Shown: positions 8,666 through 19,428, counted from the stretch's first letter. The stretch is 64,000 bases of DNA from Albidovulum sp. bin36 (GCA_002238565.1 MPMP01000012.1:1-64000), one strand, 5' to 3'. The notes: generated by a model not told the origin, from the sequence alone. A program made the numbers and translations.

Positions 8666-9784
8666 ATGATGTCTTGTAGCAAATACGCCAAAAGCGCGGG
8701 AGGGGGGCTAGCTCTCGCTCTCGGAGCATCGATGCTTGTTGCATCGGCAGCAATGTCGGAAACGACGATTCGAGTTCAAATGACCGTTACGGCGACTTCC
8801 GACGAAGCGGTCATGCTTACCCGTTTCGCCGACGATGTTTCCGCGCTGACGAATGGCGAAGTTGTAATCGAATTGCTTCCCGCCGGCGCGGTCGTAGGAG
8901 TTAGCGAAACGCTCGACGCCGTCGACTCGGGACTGGTTGAAGCGGGCTACGCATGGTCCCATTACTGGTCGGGCAAGCATCCCGCGGCGATGCTTTTCGG
9001 CTCGCCGGTCGCCGGCGCCGGTCTCGGCATCGACAATATCGCTTTCCTAAGCTGGTTCCAGTACGGCGGCGGCAAGGAGCTTTATGACCAGCTCTGGGAC
9101 GAGATGGACGTGAACGTCAAAGGATTCATGCTTCATCCGGTCGGCCCCGAGGCTCTTGGCTGGTTCCGAGAACCGATCAACTCCATGGACGATTTCCGAA
9201 AATACCGCTTCCGCACGCCTCCTGGAATTCCAGGCCAGACGTACAAGGACATCGGCATCGCATCCGTCGCCATGGGCGGCGGCGACATTCTTCCCGCGCT
9301 TGAAGCGGGAACCATCGATGCCGCCGAATGGTGCTGTCCGAAGCCTGATTCGATTTTCGGAATTCAGAAGGTTCTCAAGCACTATTATCTGCAGGGTCTG
9401 CACCAAGTCGTGGTGAATGGCGACCTTTATATTAACGGCGACGTGTATGATTCGCTTACGGACCAGCAGAAGAAAGCGCTGGAAGTCGCGGCCAATGCGG
9501 CGCTGTCCTATTCGATGTCCTATCGGATCTACGAAAACGGAAAAGCTCTGCGGGATTTGACCGAAAACCAAGGCGTCATACTTCATGATACGCCCGCGGA
9601 CTACTTCCCGGAATACATGAATGCTGCAAGAGCGACGTTGGAAAAGAATGCTGCGGAGAACGAATTCTTCGCAACGGTCTGGGAAAGCCAGCGCGAATTC
9701 GCGACGGTCGCGGTTCCGTTCTGGGCAGGCGCCCAGGCATCGAATGCTAGCCTCGGAAAGGCGTTTGCGGACAGCCTGAATTAA
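8666..9784 (+). CDS. TRAP transporter substrate-binding protein (DctP)
   Basis: A 372-residue periplasmic solute receptor. An Ala-rich signal peptide (residues 1-30, cleavage near ASAAM) is followed by a DctP fold. WFREPINSMDDFRKYRFRTP and GGGDILPALEAGTIDAAEWC match the conserved DctP core; the Arg in the RFRTP region normally binds the ligand carboxylate. The EWCCPKPD stretch resembles the TakP/oxoacid-binding subgroup (usually an EWVGPYDD-type run) but has two adjacent Cys residues. AAAGGAG precedes the ATG. It is the first gene of a TRAP operon with the fused permease and the GMC oxidoreductase; a hairpin terminator (9800-9833) separates it from the permease. The substrate is probably an organic acid. 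Confidence 0.92.
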   Translation: MMSCSKYAKSAGGGLALALGASMLVASAAMSETTIRVQMTVTATSDEAVMLTRFADDVSALTNGEVVIELLPAGAVVGVSETLDAVDSGLVEAGYAWSHYWSGKHPAAMLFGSPVAGAGLGIDNIAFLSWFQYGGGKELYDQLWDEMDVNVKGFMLHPVGPEALGWFREPINSMDDFRKYRFRTPPGIPGQTYKDIGIASVAMGGGDILPALEAGTIDAAEWCCPKPDSIFGIQKVLKHYYLQGLHQVVVNGDLYINGDVYDSLTDQQKKALEVAANAALSYSMSYRIYENGKALRDLTENQGVILHDTPADYFPEYMNAARATLEKNAAENEFFATVWESQREFATVAVPFWAGAQASNASLGKAFADSLN

Positions 9785-9799
9785 AGGCAATTGAAAAAT

Positions 9800-9833
9800 G
9801 GCTGCGGAGCGAGCGTTCCGCAGCCGCTTTTTT
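9800..9833 (+). terminator. Hairpin plus T-run between dctP and dctQM
   Basis: A 9-bp perfect stem GGCTGCGGA / TCCGCAGCC (9800-9808 and 9817-9825) with an 8-nt loop is followed by GC and six T. It has the form of an intrinsic terminator. Placed after the binding-protein gene, it probably causes partial termination so that DctP is made in excess over the permease. Confidence 0.75.
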
Positions 9834-9884
9834 CCGGACCACGTCGAGCCCGCGCTCGACGCAAAATCGTAGCGGGAGGAACGG

Positions 9885-12134
9885 ATGGCCGACAGCAACG
9901 CCGCGCGTCGCATAGACATTGCGGACGAATTGGTCGCTGACCGGCGATCCGGCGACCCGGGCGAAACACCCGAGGACATGGCGCCATGGATGCGCCGAAC
10001 GATCAAAATCATCGATGTTGGCAACCATTGGGTCGGCCGGGTTGCCTGCTTGCTTCTTCTGCCCGTGATATTCGCGATGGTTTTCGAAGTCGTCGCAAGA
10101 AAGCTATTCGTCTCGCCGACGATCTGGGCGTACGATACGAGTCGCATGTTCGCGGGGGCGCTTTTCATGCTCGGCGCCGGATACGCCTTGATGAGAGGCG
10201 TGCATATTCGCGCCGACTTTCTCTATCGCAACTGGTCGGTCAGGACGCAGTCCACCGTCGACGCGATTCTGTACTTGGCGTTCTACTTCCCGGCTATGGT
10301 TTTCTTTTTCTGGATATCCCTCGAATACACCGTCAAGGCATGGGCCATATGGGAGAGGTCGATGGATTCGACCCTGATGGCGCCCCTCGCTCCGGCAAGA
10401 ACGGCCATGCCGCTCGGAGCCTTTTTCCTTTTCATGCAAGGCGTTTCGGAATTCCTGAAGTGCGTCCACTTCATGGGCACAGGACGAGCGCGGCTGGTCC
10501 TGAGATCCCTGCCGTTCTACGCAATCATATTGACGCTAGTATTTCTAGCGACCTATTCCAGCGACTTGCCTTTGAGCGATTGGTGGTCGGACTTCGTGTC
10601 GACAACCGGGCTGGCGGACATCCCGTCCGAGTGGGTCGGCGTGATCATGATCGCGATTATGCTTTTTTCCATCTTTGTCGGCTTTCCCATTTCGTTCACG
10701 CTCATATTTCTTAGCTTTGTATTCGGCGCATGGGGCTTCGGCGGCAAACTGGTATTCTATCTGCAAACTTTCCAGTTCAACACCGTAATGCTCGAACAGG
10801 CGCTGGCGGCAATTCCGCTGTTTATTTTCATGGGTATTCTCATGGAGCAGGCGGGCCTGATGGAACGACTGTTCCAATCCGTCCAGCTGATGCTTTCCAA
10901 AACTCGCGGCGCGCTTTATCTGGCCGTCCTGTTCGTATCGACGATTTTCGCCGCGGCGACCGGAATCGTAGGCGCATCGGTAACGATTCTGGGAATAATG
11001 GCGGCGAAGACCATGAACCGGTCGGGCTACGATGTCAGGATGTCGTCGGGCGCAATCGCGGCGGGGGGCACGCTAGGAATTCTAATTCCGCCTTCCATCA
11101 TGCTGGTCGTCATGGGTCCCGTCCTAGAAGTTCCCGTTACCGACCTCTTCGCAGCCGCAATAATTCCCGGAATACTGCTTGCGGCGCTGTATGCCGGATA
11201 CTGCCTCGTTCGCTGCTGGCTGAATCCCGAGCTCGGACCGACCCTTCCGCCCGAGGAGCGACCGGAAACATCGCCCTATTACCGGCTGGAAACCATACTG
11301 GTTCTAGGATCGATTTTAATCTTTTTCCTGCTAGTGGTTCTCGCGCTTGCCGGAAGCCTGACCGGGCTGTTCCCTCTGTCTTGGATAGCTATACCATTGG
11401 CATGGATGGGAATTATGTACTTGGCGGCTCGCTGGGTAAGGAACAACAAGCCTGCCGGATTCTTTTTTTCCGACCTTTGGTACGAATTCTTCATGGGGCT
11501 GGTGCCTCCATCGGCGCTAGTCGCGTTCGCTCTCGGGTCGATTCTATTCGGCTGGGCGACTCCGTCGGAAGCCGCGGGATGCGGTGCGTTTGGCGCAATT
11601 CTGCTCGCGCTGCTCTATCGCAAGCTAACGCTAAGGTCTCTTTTCGATGCTTTGGTGAAAACTCTCGAGATTACCGTCCTCGTGATGTTCCTTGTCGCGG
11701 CGTCGAACTTTTTCGGAGCCGTATTTTCTCGGCTGGGCACGCCGGGAATGCTCACGGACGCGCTGCTGGCCTTCGAACTGCCGACATACATGATTCTCAT
11801 CGCGATCATGGCGCTGATATTCCTGCTGGGATGGCCGCTGGAGTGGGTGCCGATCATCCTGATCATCTTGCCGATTCTGCTCCCGGCCCTGGTCAAGCTG
11901 GAGATAGACCTGACGTGGTTCGGAATTCTCGTGGCGGTCAATCTACAAACGGCATGGCTAAGTCCGCCCGTTGCCTTGTCGGCATATTTCCTGAAGGGAG
12001 TCGTTCCAGAGTGGGAGCTTAAGGATATTTACTTGGGCATGATGCAATTCATGCTGATTCAGCTGCTTGGACTCGCCCTCGTGTTCCTATTTCCGCAGCT
12101 CGCTCTTTGGCTTCCCAACCTTATCTACGGCTAG
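9885..12134 (+). CDS. TRAP transporter permease, fused small and large subunits (DctQM)
   Basis: A 749-residue membrane protein. Residues about 45-215 form the four-helix DctQ small subunit (FEVVARKLFVSPTIWAYDTSR, RGVHIRADFLYR). Residues about 225-745 form the DctM large subunit with about 12 helices (GTLGILIPPSIMLVVMGPV, WATPSEAAGCGAFGAI, LGWPLEWVPIILIILPILLP). DctM carries substrate by sodium gradient, taking solute from DctP. The QM fusion is known in TakQM/SiaQM-type systems. The second TRAP system of this window (43.7-46.8 kb) has separate Q and M. A ribosome site (GGGAGGA) precedes ATG 9885. Followed by a GMC oxidoreductase gene in the same direction, a likely catabolic partner. Confidence 0.93.
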   Translation: MADSNAARRIDIADELVADRRSGDPGETPEDMAPWMRRTIKIIDVGNHWVGRVACLLLLPVIFAMVFEVVARKLFVSPTIWAYDTSRMFAGALFMLGAGYALMRGVHIRADFLYRNWSVRTQSTVDAILYLAFYFPAMVFFFWISLEYTVKAWAIWERSMDSTLMAPLAPARTAMPLGAFFLFMQGVSEFLKCVHFMGTGRARLVLRSLPFYAIILTLVFLATYSSDLPLSDWWSDFVSTTGLADIPSEWVGVIMIAIMLFSIFVGFPISFTLIFLSFVFGAWGFGGKLVFYLQTFQFNTVMLEQALAAIPLFIFMGILMEQAGLMERLFQSVQLMLSKTRGALYLAVLFVSTIFAAATGIVGASVTILGIMAAKTMNRSGYDVRMSSGAIAAGGTLGILIPPSIMLVVMGPVLEVPVTDLFAAAIIPGILLAALYAGYCLVRCWLNPELGPTLPPEERPETSPYYRLETILVLGSILIFFLLVVLALAGSLTGLFPLSWIAIPLAWMGIMYLAARWVRNNKPAGFFFSDLWYEFFMGLVPPSALVAFALGSILFGWATPSEAAGCGAFGAILLALLYRKLTLRSLFDALVKTLEITVLVMFLVAASNFFGAVFSRLGTPGMLTDALLAFELPTYMILIAIMALIFLLGWPLEWVPIILIILPILLPALVKLEIDLTWFGILVAVNLQTAWLSPPVALSAYFLKGVVPEWELKDIYLGMMQFMLIQLLGLALVFLFPQLALWLPNLIYG

Positions 12135-12229
12135 ACGGCATGATCCAGCTGCATATGAACCGGCATTCAAGATTTCCATCTTGCGCTCGCAGGATCGGAA
12201 ACCGACTCCAGCAATAGGGGAGCGGCTCC

Positions 12230-13837
12230 ATGGACGACGAGCGAGCCGACTTCGTAATTGTCGGCGCAGGGTCTTCCGGCTGCGTGCTGGCGAACCGTCT
12301 TAGCGAAGATCCCGGCACGAGCGTCCTTCTGCTCGAAGCTGGCGGCGAAGACCGGAATCCTTGGATTCACATTCCCGTCGGCTATTTCAAGACCATGCAC
12401 AATCCCAAGGTCGACTGGCGATATGTAACGCAGCCGGACCGGGGACTGAACGGCAGGACGATCAGCTGGCCGCGCGGGAAAGTTCTCGGCGGCTCGTCCT
12501 CTATCAACGGCCTGCTCTACGTACGCGGTCAGCCGGATGACTACGACCGATGGCGGCAAATGAACAATCCCGGCTGGAGCTGGGACGATGTCCTCCCATT
12601 GTTCAAGCGCACCGAAACGTTTGAAGGAGGCGAGGACGAGCTACGCGGCGGAAAGGGGCCCCTGAGCGTATCGCGGATGCCATTCAAGCGCAGGATCTGC
12701 GATGCATGGGTCGAATCGGCTGAAAACCTGGGCATCGCCTTCAATCCCGACTACAACGGCGCGACGCAGGATGGAGTCGCCTACTTCCAGCTGACGACTA
12801 GGAACGGCTGGCGCTGCAGCGCGTCGGTCGCATATTTGAAACCGGCCAGAAAGCGATCGAATCTGCGCGTTATGACAAGGTCGGCGGCTACTCGCATCGA
12901 ATTCGAGGACGGTCGCGCAACCGGAGTCGCCTATTCCAGCCGTTCCGGCGAGACCGGCATCGCGCGAGCGGACAGGGAAGTCATACTATCTTCCGGGTCC
13001 ATAGGGTCGCCGCAGCTGCTCATGCTGTCCGGCATTGGGGAGGCGGAAAAGCTGCGGGAGCTCGGAATCGAGGTTGTTCGAGACCTGCCTTCCGTCGGCA
13101 AAAACCTCCAGGACCACCTGCAGGCTCGCATGGTATTCAAATGCCGTGAGCCGACGCTCAACGACGAGGTTCGCAGCTTGAAGGAGCGGGCGCGAATGCT
13201 GATTGAATTCGCATCGTCCCGAACCGGGCCGATGTCGATGGCGGCCAGCCTCGCGACCGGGTTTATAAGAACCGGAGACCATGTCGCGACTCCGGACGTG
13301 CAGCTGCTCGTCCAGCCATGGTCCGCGGACTCGCCCGGAGAGGGCGTTCATCCCTTTTCGGCGTTCACGGTTTGCGTTTGCCCGCTTCGGCCGGAGAGCC
13401 GGGGCGAAATCCGCCTCGCCAGCCCGGATCCCTCGGCCCATCCTGAAATTCATCCCAACTACCTAGCCACCGAAAACGATTGCAGAACCATGGTCGACGG
13501 GATCGACATCGCGACCAGAATATCGGAAGCCAGCCCGCTGGAATCCATGATATCATCCTCTTATTCGCCTGATCGGCGGCTCGAGAGCTACGACGAAAAG
13601 CTCGACTGGGCGCGCGCCAATTCGACAACGATCTTCCATCCCACGGGCACCTGCAAAATGGGGCGCGATTCCGGAAGCGTCGTGGATCCGCGTCTGAAGC
13701 TGCATGGCGTCGAAGGCCTGCGCGTCGCCGATTGCTCGATTATGCCCGAAATCGTTTCAGGAAATACGAATGCGGCCGCGATCATGATAGGCGAAAAAGC
13801 GAGCGATTTGATCAAGGAGGACTGGAAAGGTAAATAG
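12230..13837 (+). CDS. GMC-family FAD-dependent alcohol/choline dehydrogenase-like oxidoreductase
   Basis: A 535-residue glucose-methanol-choline oxidoreductase. The ADP-binding GAGSSG lies at residues 12-17. Family signatures follow: GGSSSINGLLYVRGQPDDYD near residue 87, a second GMC signature (ILSSGSIGSPQLLMLSGIG), and HPTGTCKMG from residue 470, where a His acts as active-site base. It oxidises a primary alcohol to the aldehyde with FAD. Close relatives are annotated as choline dehydrogenase, but the family is broad. It lies 95 bp downstream of the TRAP permease, so it probably acts on the imported compound or an alcohol derived from it. ATG 12230 has GGGGAGCGG upstream. Convergent with the amidohydrolase gene. 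Confidence 0.9.
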   Translation: MDDERADFVIVGAGSSGCVLANRLSEDPGTSVLLLEAGGEDRNPWIHIPVGYFKTMHNPKVDWRYVTQPDRGLNGRTISWPRGKVLGGSSSINGLLYVRGQPDDYDRWRQMNNPGWSWDDVLPLFKRTETFEGGEDELRGGKGPLSVSRMPFKRRICDAWVESAENLGIAFNPDYNGATQDGVAYFQLTTRNGWRCSASVAYLKPARKRSNLRVMTRSAATRIEFEDGRATGVAYSSRSGETGIARADREVILSSGSIGSPQLLMLSGIGEAEKLRELGIEVVRDLPSVGKNLQDHLQARMVFKCREPTLNDEVRSLKERARMLIEFASSRTGPMSMAASLATGFIRTGDHVATPDVQLLVQPWSADSPGEGVHPFSAFTVCVCPLRPESRGEIRLASPDPSAHPEIHPNYLATENDCRTMVDGIDIATRISEASPLESMISSSYSPDRRLESYDEKLDWARANSTTIFHPTGTCKMGRDSGSVVDPRLKLHGVEGLRVADCSIMPEIVSGNTNAAAIMIGEKASDLIKEDWKGK

Positions 13838-13885
13838 GCCGCGCAACTGCGCCCGGGCGACATCGCCGGCTGCGCGTCGCCGCAG

Positions 13886-14755
13886 TCAGACGGGATCGAA
13901 CCCGTAAAGCTTTTCCGGATTGCGGACGAATATCCTTTCAAGCGTCGAAGCGCTCCCGGCTATTCCCAGAAACGCCGCCACGAGTTCATCGGTATCCGGC
14001 AACGCCGCGTCCCCCAGCATTATATAGGGCCAATCGCTTCCCCAAAGGCACCTTTCGGGATTCGCTTTGATCAATTCTTCGATCGCACCCGCGGCAGAAT
14101 CGTAGGGCGCCGGGCACAATCTGTAGGGAGCCGACAATTTTACCCACGCGCGGCCTTCGGCCAGGAGCGAAAGGAGCAGCTGAAATCCGGGTTCGCTTGC
14201 CCCGGCCGTTAAATCCGGCCACCCAATGTGGTCGAACACAACCGGCACGGGCATGAGCCTTATGTCGTCGGCCAAATCGGCCAGATGCCGATGCGCATTC
14301 ATTAGCACTTGCAAATGCATTCCGCGTTCCGACAGGCGCGGAGCCAATTCGCGCGCGCCTTCCCAGCTCAGGATGCCGCCGTGAACGCAGTTCAGGCGCA
14401 CGCCCGCAATTCCGTTATCCGCGAGATTGTCCAGTTCGGAATCCGAAGCGCCGTCGGCTACAAGCGCAATTCCTCTGGCGACCGAGGGTCCTAGCCGTTT
14501 GACCGCTTCCAGCGTTACGGCGTTGTCGCCGCCGAAAAGGATCGAATGGACGACGACGCACCTGTCAAGCCCGAACGATTTCGCGAGAATTCGGTACCGT
14601 TCGATCCAATCCTCGATCCTGCCGGGACGAGGGTCTTCCGCGCGGCCTTCCCAAAGCGGGAATTCCGGGTCGTCCGCGAGCATATGAATATGGCAATCGC
14701 AGCTTCCGGCCGGAATCTCTTCCGCCAGCCGCGAACGATGCGCCTGTCCGCGCAT
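13886..14755 (-). CDS. Amidohydrolase family 2 (2-pyrone-4,6-dicarboxylate lactonase-like)
   Basis: About 289 residues with the metal-dependent TIM-barrel fold of amidohydrolase family 2 (PF04909). Motifs: CDCHIHML at the N-terminus (HxH), GVRLNCVHGG, VVFDHIGWPDL and ERCLWGSDWPY (conserved Asp). This pattern fits the LigI / galactarolactone-isomerase-like subgroup, which hydrolyses lactones of sugar or aromatic acids. The start is uncertain: TTG 14782 and ATG 14755 are in frame; I use the ATG, though its ribosome site is weak. It is convergent to the GMC oxidoreductase, and both may belong to the catabolism of the TRAP substrate. Exact substrate unknown. Confidence 0.85.
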   Translation of the reverse strand: MRGQAHRSRLAEEIPAGSCDCHIHMLADDPEFPLWEGRAEDPRPGRIEDWIERYRILAKSFGLDRCVVVHSILFGGDNAVTLEAVKRLGPSVARGIALVADGASDSELDNLADNGIAGVRLNCVHGGILSWEGARELAPRLSERGMHLQVLMNAHRHLADLADDIRLMPVPVVFDHIGWPDLTAGASEPGFQLLLSLLAEGRAWVKLSAPYRLCPAPYDSAAGAIEELIKANPERCLWGSDWPYIMLGDAALPDTDELVAAFLGIAGSASTLERIFVRNPEKLYGFDPV

Positions 14756-15127
14756 CTCGGCGATAGAATTTCCCCTCTGCAAGCGTCGCGCCCCGTTTTG
14801 AATCCGCGCTCTATTTCTCGCGCCTGCCCAATTCGCAGTATTCCCGCGAAGAAATCAAGCGGTTCCGCGAAAATTCGCGGCGTTCAAAGCGAACGGCCGA
14901 ATTCCTGGTCCGGACCGGGCGAGCGAGACGCGCCGGAGCTTCAATTCAGCGCGTCCGCCATGCGTAGCCGCGAAGAGCGCAGGCGCCCGGGCCCGCCTCA
15001 TTGACAGAAGCAAGCCGCGTAATTACATGCTTCCCTATGACATCCGGCAGCGAGCGACCCATCCTATTCGGGCTCGGGAGCTTGAGCCTTGCCCGAACGG
15101 GGCGAAATTGGAGATCGCGATTTTAAA
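14756..15127. other. Intergenic region upstream of secA
   Basis: About 370 bp between divergent amidohydrolase and secA. No gene, RNA or clear promoter motif is recognised. It should hold both promoters. Confidence 0.4.
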
Positions 15128-17845
15128 ATGTTGAGTCTGGCCAAAATCCCGAAGATGGTCTTTGGAACGCCGAACGACCGCAAAATCAAGGCTACGCGAC
15201 CTATTGTTGCCAGGATCAACGAACTGGAAGGCGAATTCGAGAAATTTTCCGACGACGAGATCAAGGCGAAAACGAAGGAGCTTTCGGAAAAAGCCCGAAA
15301 CGGGGCCGAACTGGAGGACCTGCTTCCGGAGGCCTTCGCCAATGTGCGCGAGGCGGGCCGCCGCTCGCTAGGCTTGCGAATTTTCGACGTGCAGCTAATC
15401 GGCGGTGTTTTTCTCCATCGCGGCAATATCGCCGAAATGAAGACCGGCGAGGGAAAAACGCTGGTAGCGACTTTGCCGGCCTATTTGAATTCGCTTGGCG
15501 GCGACGGCGTTCACATCGTCACGGTCAACGACTATCTGGCGCGCAGAGACGCCGACTGGATGGGAAAAGTCTACGAAGCGCTCGGGCTAACCGTCGGCGT
15601 CGTCGTTCCATCGCAGCAAGATCAGGAAAAAAGAGCTGCATACAAGGCCGACATCACCTACGCGACCAACAATGAACTCGGTTTCGATTACTTGCGCGAC
15701 AATATGGCTTCGAATCTCGAGGCCATGGTTCAGCGGGGGCACAGCTACGCCATCGTCGACGAAGTCGACTCGATCCTGGTCGACGAGGCCCGGACTCCGC
15801 TGATAATTTCAGGTCCGGCCGAAGATCGTTCGGAACTCTACACCAAGGTCGACAGAATTATCCCGGAGGTCAAGGACGAGCACTATTCGCTGGACGAAAA
15901 AAACCGCGGCATTTCGTATACGGACGCGGGCAACGAGTTCATGGAAGAGCGCTTGCGCAACGCCGGCATTCTCCCCGAAGGTCAATCGCTCTACGATCCC
16001 GAATCCACCACCGTCGTCCATCACATTACCCAGGCTCTGCGCGCGCATAAAATGTACCGCAGGGACAAGGACTATATAGTGCGGTCGGGGCAGGTCGTGC
16101 TGATCGACGAATTCACCGGTCGCATGATGCCGGGGAGGCGTCTCAGCGAAGGTCTTCACCAGTCCCTGGAAGCCAAGGAGAATGTGGATATCAAAGCCGA
16201 GAATGTAACCTTGGCTTCAACGACTTTCCAAAACTATTTTCGGCTGTACGGCAAGCTTGCCGGCATGACGGGAACGGCCGCGACGGAGGCCGACGAGTTT
16301 AACGAGATCTACGGGCTGGGCGTGGTCGAGGTCCCGACGAATGAACCCGTAGCCCGCGTCGACGAACAGGATCAGGTTTATCGAACAGCGCGCGAAAAAA
16401 CCGAAGCGATCATCGAGTCGATAAAGGAGGCGCACGGGCGAGGACAGCCGGTGCTGGTCGGCACGACGTCTATCGAAAAATCCGAATTCCTGTCCGCTCT
16501 TTTGGAAGAGGACAAGATACAGCACAACGTGCTGAACGCCCGGCATCACGAATTGGAAGCGAAAATTATCGCCGAGGCCGGCTGCCCGAACGCGGTGACC
16601 ATAGCGACGAACATGGCTGGCCGAGGAACGGATATTCAGCTCGGCGGCAATGTCGAAATGCGCGTCCTGGAAGAAATGGAATCCGGTTCCGATACGGACG
16701 CGGCGAGGATCCGAGCCGAAATCGAAGCGGAAATCGCCGAGGCGAAAAAAATCGTTTTGGAGCAGGGCGGCCTGTACGTGCTAGCTACGGAACGCCACGA
16801 ATCGCGGCGTATCGACAATCAGCTTAGAGGACGGTCCGGCAGGCAGGGAGATCCGGGCCGTTCAAGTTTCTTCCTGTCGCTCGAAGACGATCTGATGCGA
16901 ATTTTCGGCTCCGACAGGCTCGACAAGATTCTTAACACCCTCGGCATGAAGGACGGCGAGGCAATCGTCCATCCATGGGTGAACAAGTCGCTTGAAAAAG
17001 CGCAGGCCAAAGTCGAAGCGCGAAATTTCGACATACGGAAGCAAATTCTCAAATACGACGACGTCATGAACGACCAGCGCAAGGCGATTTTCAGCCAGCG
17101 CCGGGAAATCATGGATTCGGTCGACGTTTCGGATGTTGTCAGGGACATGCGCCATGAATTGATCGACGACCTTATCGATGAGTGCATGCCGCCAAAAACC
17201 TACTCCGACCAATGGAAAACGGAACTGCTCCAGGAGGAGTGCCAATCGAAGCTCGGCTTGCAATTGCCTATCGAGGAATGGGCGCAGGAGGACGGCGTCG
17301 ACGACGAAGCGATCAGGCAAAGGCTTTACTCGGCGGCCAACGAGCATATGGCGAAGAAGTCCATTGAATTCGGCCCCGACCAATTGCGCTCGATCGAAAA
17401 GCAATTGCTGCTGCAGACAATAGACAGAATATGGCGGGAGCATCTAATTACTCTCGAGCATCTGCGATCGGTCATAGGCTTTCGCGGCTACGCGCAGCGA
17501 GACCCGCTCAATGAGTTCAAGTCGGAAGCATTCCAGCTTTTTGAAACGCTTCTCAATTCGCTCCGGAAGGAGGTTTCCCAGAAAGTCAGCCATATCCGGC
17601 CGATGACTCCCGAGGAACAGCAGGCGCTGATCGCTCAAATGATGGCTCGGCGCCAAGCTGCGGAAAAAGCCGCTCGAATTCGCGCCTCGGCGAACGGGTC
17701 GAAACCGGGTTTCGACGAGCAGGACAAGCGCACCTGGGGCAACCCGGGCAGAAACAGCCGCTGTCCGTGCGGTTCAGGCAAGAAGTTCAAGCATTGCCAC
17801 GGGTCCCCCGCCTTTCAACCCAAAGCCATGGGCGCGAAAGCGTAG
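15128..17845 (+). CDS. secA: Preprotein translocase ATPase SecA
   Basis: The motor that pushes signal-peptide proteins through SecYEG at the inner membrane. 905 residues, the usual alphaproteobacterial size. In order: Walker A MKTGEGKT (104-111), DEAD-like [15 protein letters not shown] (about 212), the preprotein-binding domain, the second nucleotide-binding fold with [13 protein letters not shown] and [18 protein letters not shown], the helical scaffold domain, and a C-terminal SEC-C zinc site [14 protein letters not shown] that binds SecB/lipid. I choose ATG 15128 because [13 protein letters not shown] is the typical SecA N-terminus; the frame is open to TTG 15089. Convergent with map. Confidence 0.98.
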   Translation: MLSLAKIPKMVFGTPNDRKIKATRPIVARINELEGEFEKFSDDEIKAKTKELSEKARNGAELEDLLPEAFANVREAGRRSLGLRIFDVQLIGGVFLHRGNIAEMKTGEGKTLVATLPAYLNSLGGDGVHIVTVNDYLARRDADWMGKVYEALGLTVGVVVPSQQDQEKRAAYKADITYATNNELGFDYLRDNMASNLEAMVQRGHSYAIVDEVDSILVDEARTPLIISGPAEDRSELYTKVDRIIPEVKDEHYSLDEKNRGISYTDAGNEFMEERLRNAGILPEGQSLYDPESTTVVHHITQALRAHKMYRRDKDYIVRSGQVVLIDEFTGRMMPGRRLSEGLHQSLEAKENVDIKAENVTLASTTFQNYFRLYGKLAGMTGTAATEADEFNEIYGLGVVEVPTNEPVARVDEQDQVYRTAREKTEAIIESIKEAHGRGQPVLVGTTSIEKSEFLSALLEEDKIQHNVLNARHHELEAKIIAEAGCPNAVTIATNMAGRGTDIQLGGNVEMRVLEEMESGSDTDAARIRAEIEAEIAEAKKIVLEQGGLYVLATERHESRRIDNQLRGRSGRQGDPGRSSFFLSLEDDLMRIFGSDRLDKILNTLGMKDGEAIVHPWVNKSLEKAQAKVEARNFDIRKQILKYDDVMNDQRKAIFSQRREIMDSVDVSDVVRDMRHELIDDLIDECMPPKTYSDQWKTELLQEECQSKLGLQLPIEEWAQEDGVDDEAIRQRLYSAANEHMAKKSIEFGPDQLRSIEKQLLLQTIDRIWREHLITLEHLRSVIGFRGYAQRDPLNEFKSEAFQLFETLLNSLRKEVSQKVSHIRPMTPEEQQALIAQMMARRQAAEKAARIRASANGSKPGFDEQDKRTWGNPGRNSRCPCGSGKKFKHCHGSPAFQPKAMGAKA

Positions 17846-17875
17846 CGAATCGCGATTATTTCCTAGGCGCACGCC

Positions 17876-18685
17876 TTAGTTCAGATGCCGGGTAGGGTGA
17901 AACAGTCCGCCCGGCGAAAGCGTGAATATCTCGTAGCCATCTTCGGTAACGCCGACCGTATGCTCGAATTGGGCCGACAACGATCGATCGAGCGTAACGG
18001 CGGTCCAGTTGTCGCTAAGAATTTTCGTGCCGGGCTTTCCGATATTGATCATGGGTTCGATCGTAAATATCATTCCCGGCTCGAGTTTCGCCCCGGTTCC
18101 CCTTGAACCGAAGTGTAGCACGTTCGGGGGCAAGTGAAATTCGCGTCCGATGCCGTGGCCGCAAAAATTTCGAACAACGGACATGCGATGCGATTCAGCG
18201 AATTTCTGAATCGCATGCCCTATGTCGCCGAAGAAGCCTCCCGGCTTAACGGCCTCGATTCCCAGCATCAGCGATTTGTGCGTTACATCCAGCAAGCGCG
18301 ACGACTTGCGGGCGATCTGCCCCGCAGCGTACATACGGGATGAATCGCCGAACCAGCCGTCGGCGGTTATGGTTACGTCGATATTTAGGATATCTCCGCT
18401 TTGAAGGACTTTGGGGCCGGGAATGCCATGGCACACCACGTGATTCACGGAAATGCAGCTTGCATGGCCGTAACCCCGATAGCCGATAGTCGAGGACTTC
18501 ACTCCGTATTCGCGAATCCTGTCCCGAACCAGTTCGTCGATGTCGATTGTTTTAATTCCCGGCTGAACATGATCGCAAAGATCGTCTAGGATCTGCGCCG
18601 CCACGCGCCCGGCGGTTCGCATCCCGCTGAATTCGCTCAACGGGTAAATTCGGATCCCGTCCCTGGTCACTTTATACTTGGACAA
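17876..18685 (-). CDS. map: Type I methionine aminopeptidase
   Basis: Removes the initiator Met from nascent proteins. About 269 residues with the pita-bread fold. The five metal ligands are visible: two Asp in NIDVTITADGWFGDSSRMY, His in NFCGHGIGREFH, Glu in FTIEPM and Glu in QFEHTV. The substrate-binding His lies in GYGHASCISVNHVVCHGIP. There is no N-terminal zinc-finger extension. The start is not ATG: TTG 18685 has GGAGG at good spacing (18696-18700), TTG 18691 is too close, and TTG 18730 lies further upstream with no better signal. Stands alone, convergent with secA. Confidence 0.95.
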   Translation of the reverse strand: MSKYKVTRDGIRIYPLSEFSGMRTAGRVAAQILDDLCDHVQPGIKTIDIDELVRDRIREYGVKSSTIGYRGYGHASCISVNHVVCHGIPGPKVLQSGDILNIDVTITADGWFGDSSRMYAAGQIARKSSRLLDVTHKSLMLGIEAVKPGGFFGDIGHAIQKFAESHRMSVVRNFCGHGIGREFHLPPNVLHFGSRGTGAKLEPGMIFTIEPMINIGKPGTKILSDNWTAVTLDRSLSAQFEHTVGVTEDGYEIFTLSPGGLFHPTRHLN

Positions 18686-19428
18686 ACCCAAGGAGCCTCC
18701 TACAAGATTTTGTATCGAATAGTTTTTCAATTCCGACTCTTTGCCTCAACCGAAAGCGCCATGCGATCCTGAGAGCGCAAGCCAGATCCTCCCAGCGAAC
18801 ATGAGCTAACCATGAAAGCGACCGAATTCAAGCAATTCGGCGAAACGATTGGCGGCGAGGCTTCCTCCAATCCGCGAATTGCGCTTGCTCGATTCGAATT
18901 CGCCGCGCAGCGAGCATGCTTGGCGACGTTTCTCGCGCAGTTAAAGCCTTGAACGCGACACCGTAACCTTTACTTCAAATTTGACATAGTACTAGCTGCG
19001 AGATCCCAGTTCCTCGCTTTCGTTGACCGTTCCCTGAACTCCACATTCAACCCCCGTCACGACCATCATCGCATCGAAACCGGCCGGTTTCAAGCTCGTG
19101 TCATTCGCTGCTACCAGATGCCGCCGTTCCCGGTCGGAATGGGATCAAAACGCGGGTGAAGTGCGCCAGCCGTCGCTGCGCGCACCCCGCGACGGTCAGT
19201 GCCCGCCCGGCCGTCGAATGACAGAAGACGGTCGAACAGACCGGTCTTTCGCCAGTGCCGAACATCGTGCATCCTCTGCATCTCGCTCCATTCCTTGACA
19301 CCGAACCAGCACAGCGGCACGAGAACGCGAAACAGGGTTCTAGTCAGATTCGTGTTGAAATACACGCTAACGGACCGGTTTCGGATAGATGGGTCTATCC
19401 CAACAAAGGTACATAACCCACCATAGGA
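18686..19428. other. Intergenic region at the left border of the accessory island
   Basis: About 740 bp. No gene is recognised; several short frames (19098-19430) give translations without family resemblance. Composition changes around 19.0 kb and the sequence between 19.05 kb and the recombinase is plausibly transposon-derived, but I cannot name it. Confidence 0.4.

Noticed and set aside
10730-12022. 430-codon open frame overlapping the DctQM gene in another frame
   Set aside because: Arg- and Gly-rich translation without family resemblance; the DctM frame over the same bases is certain.
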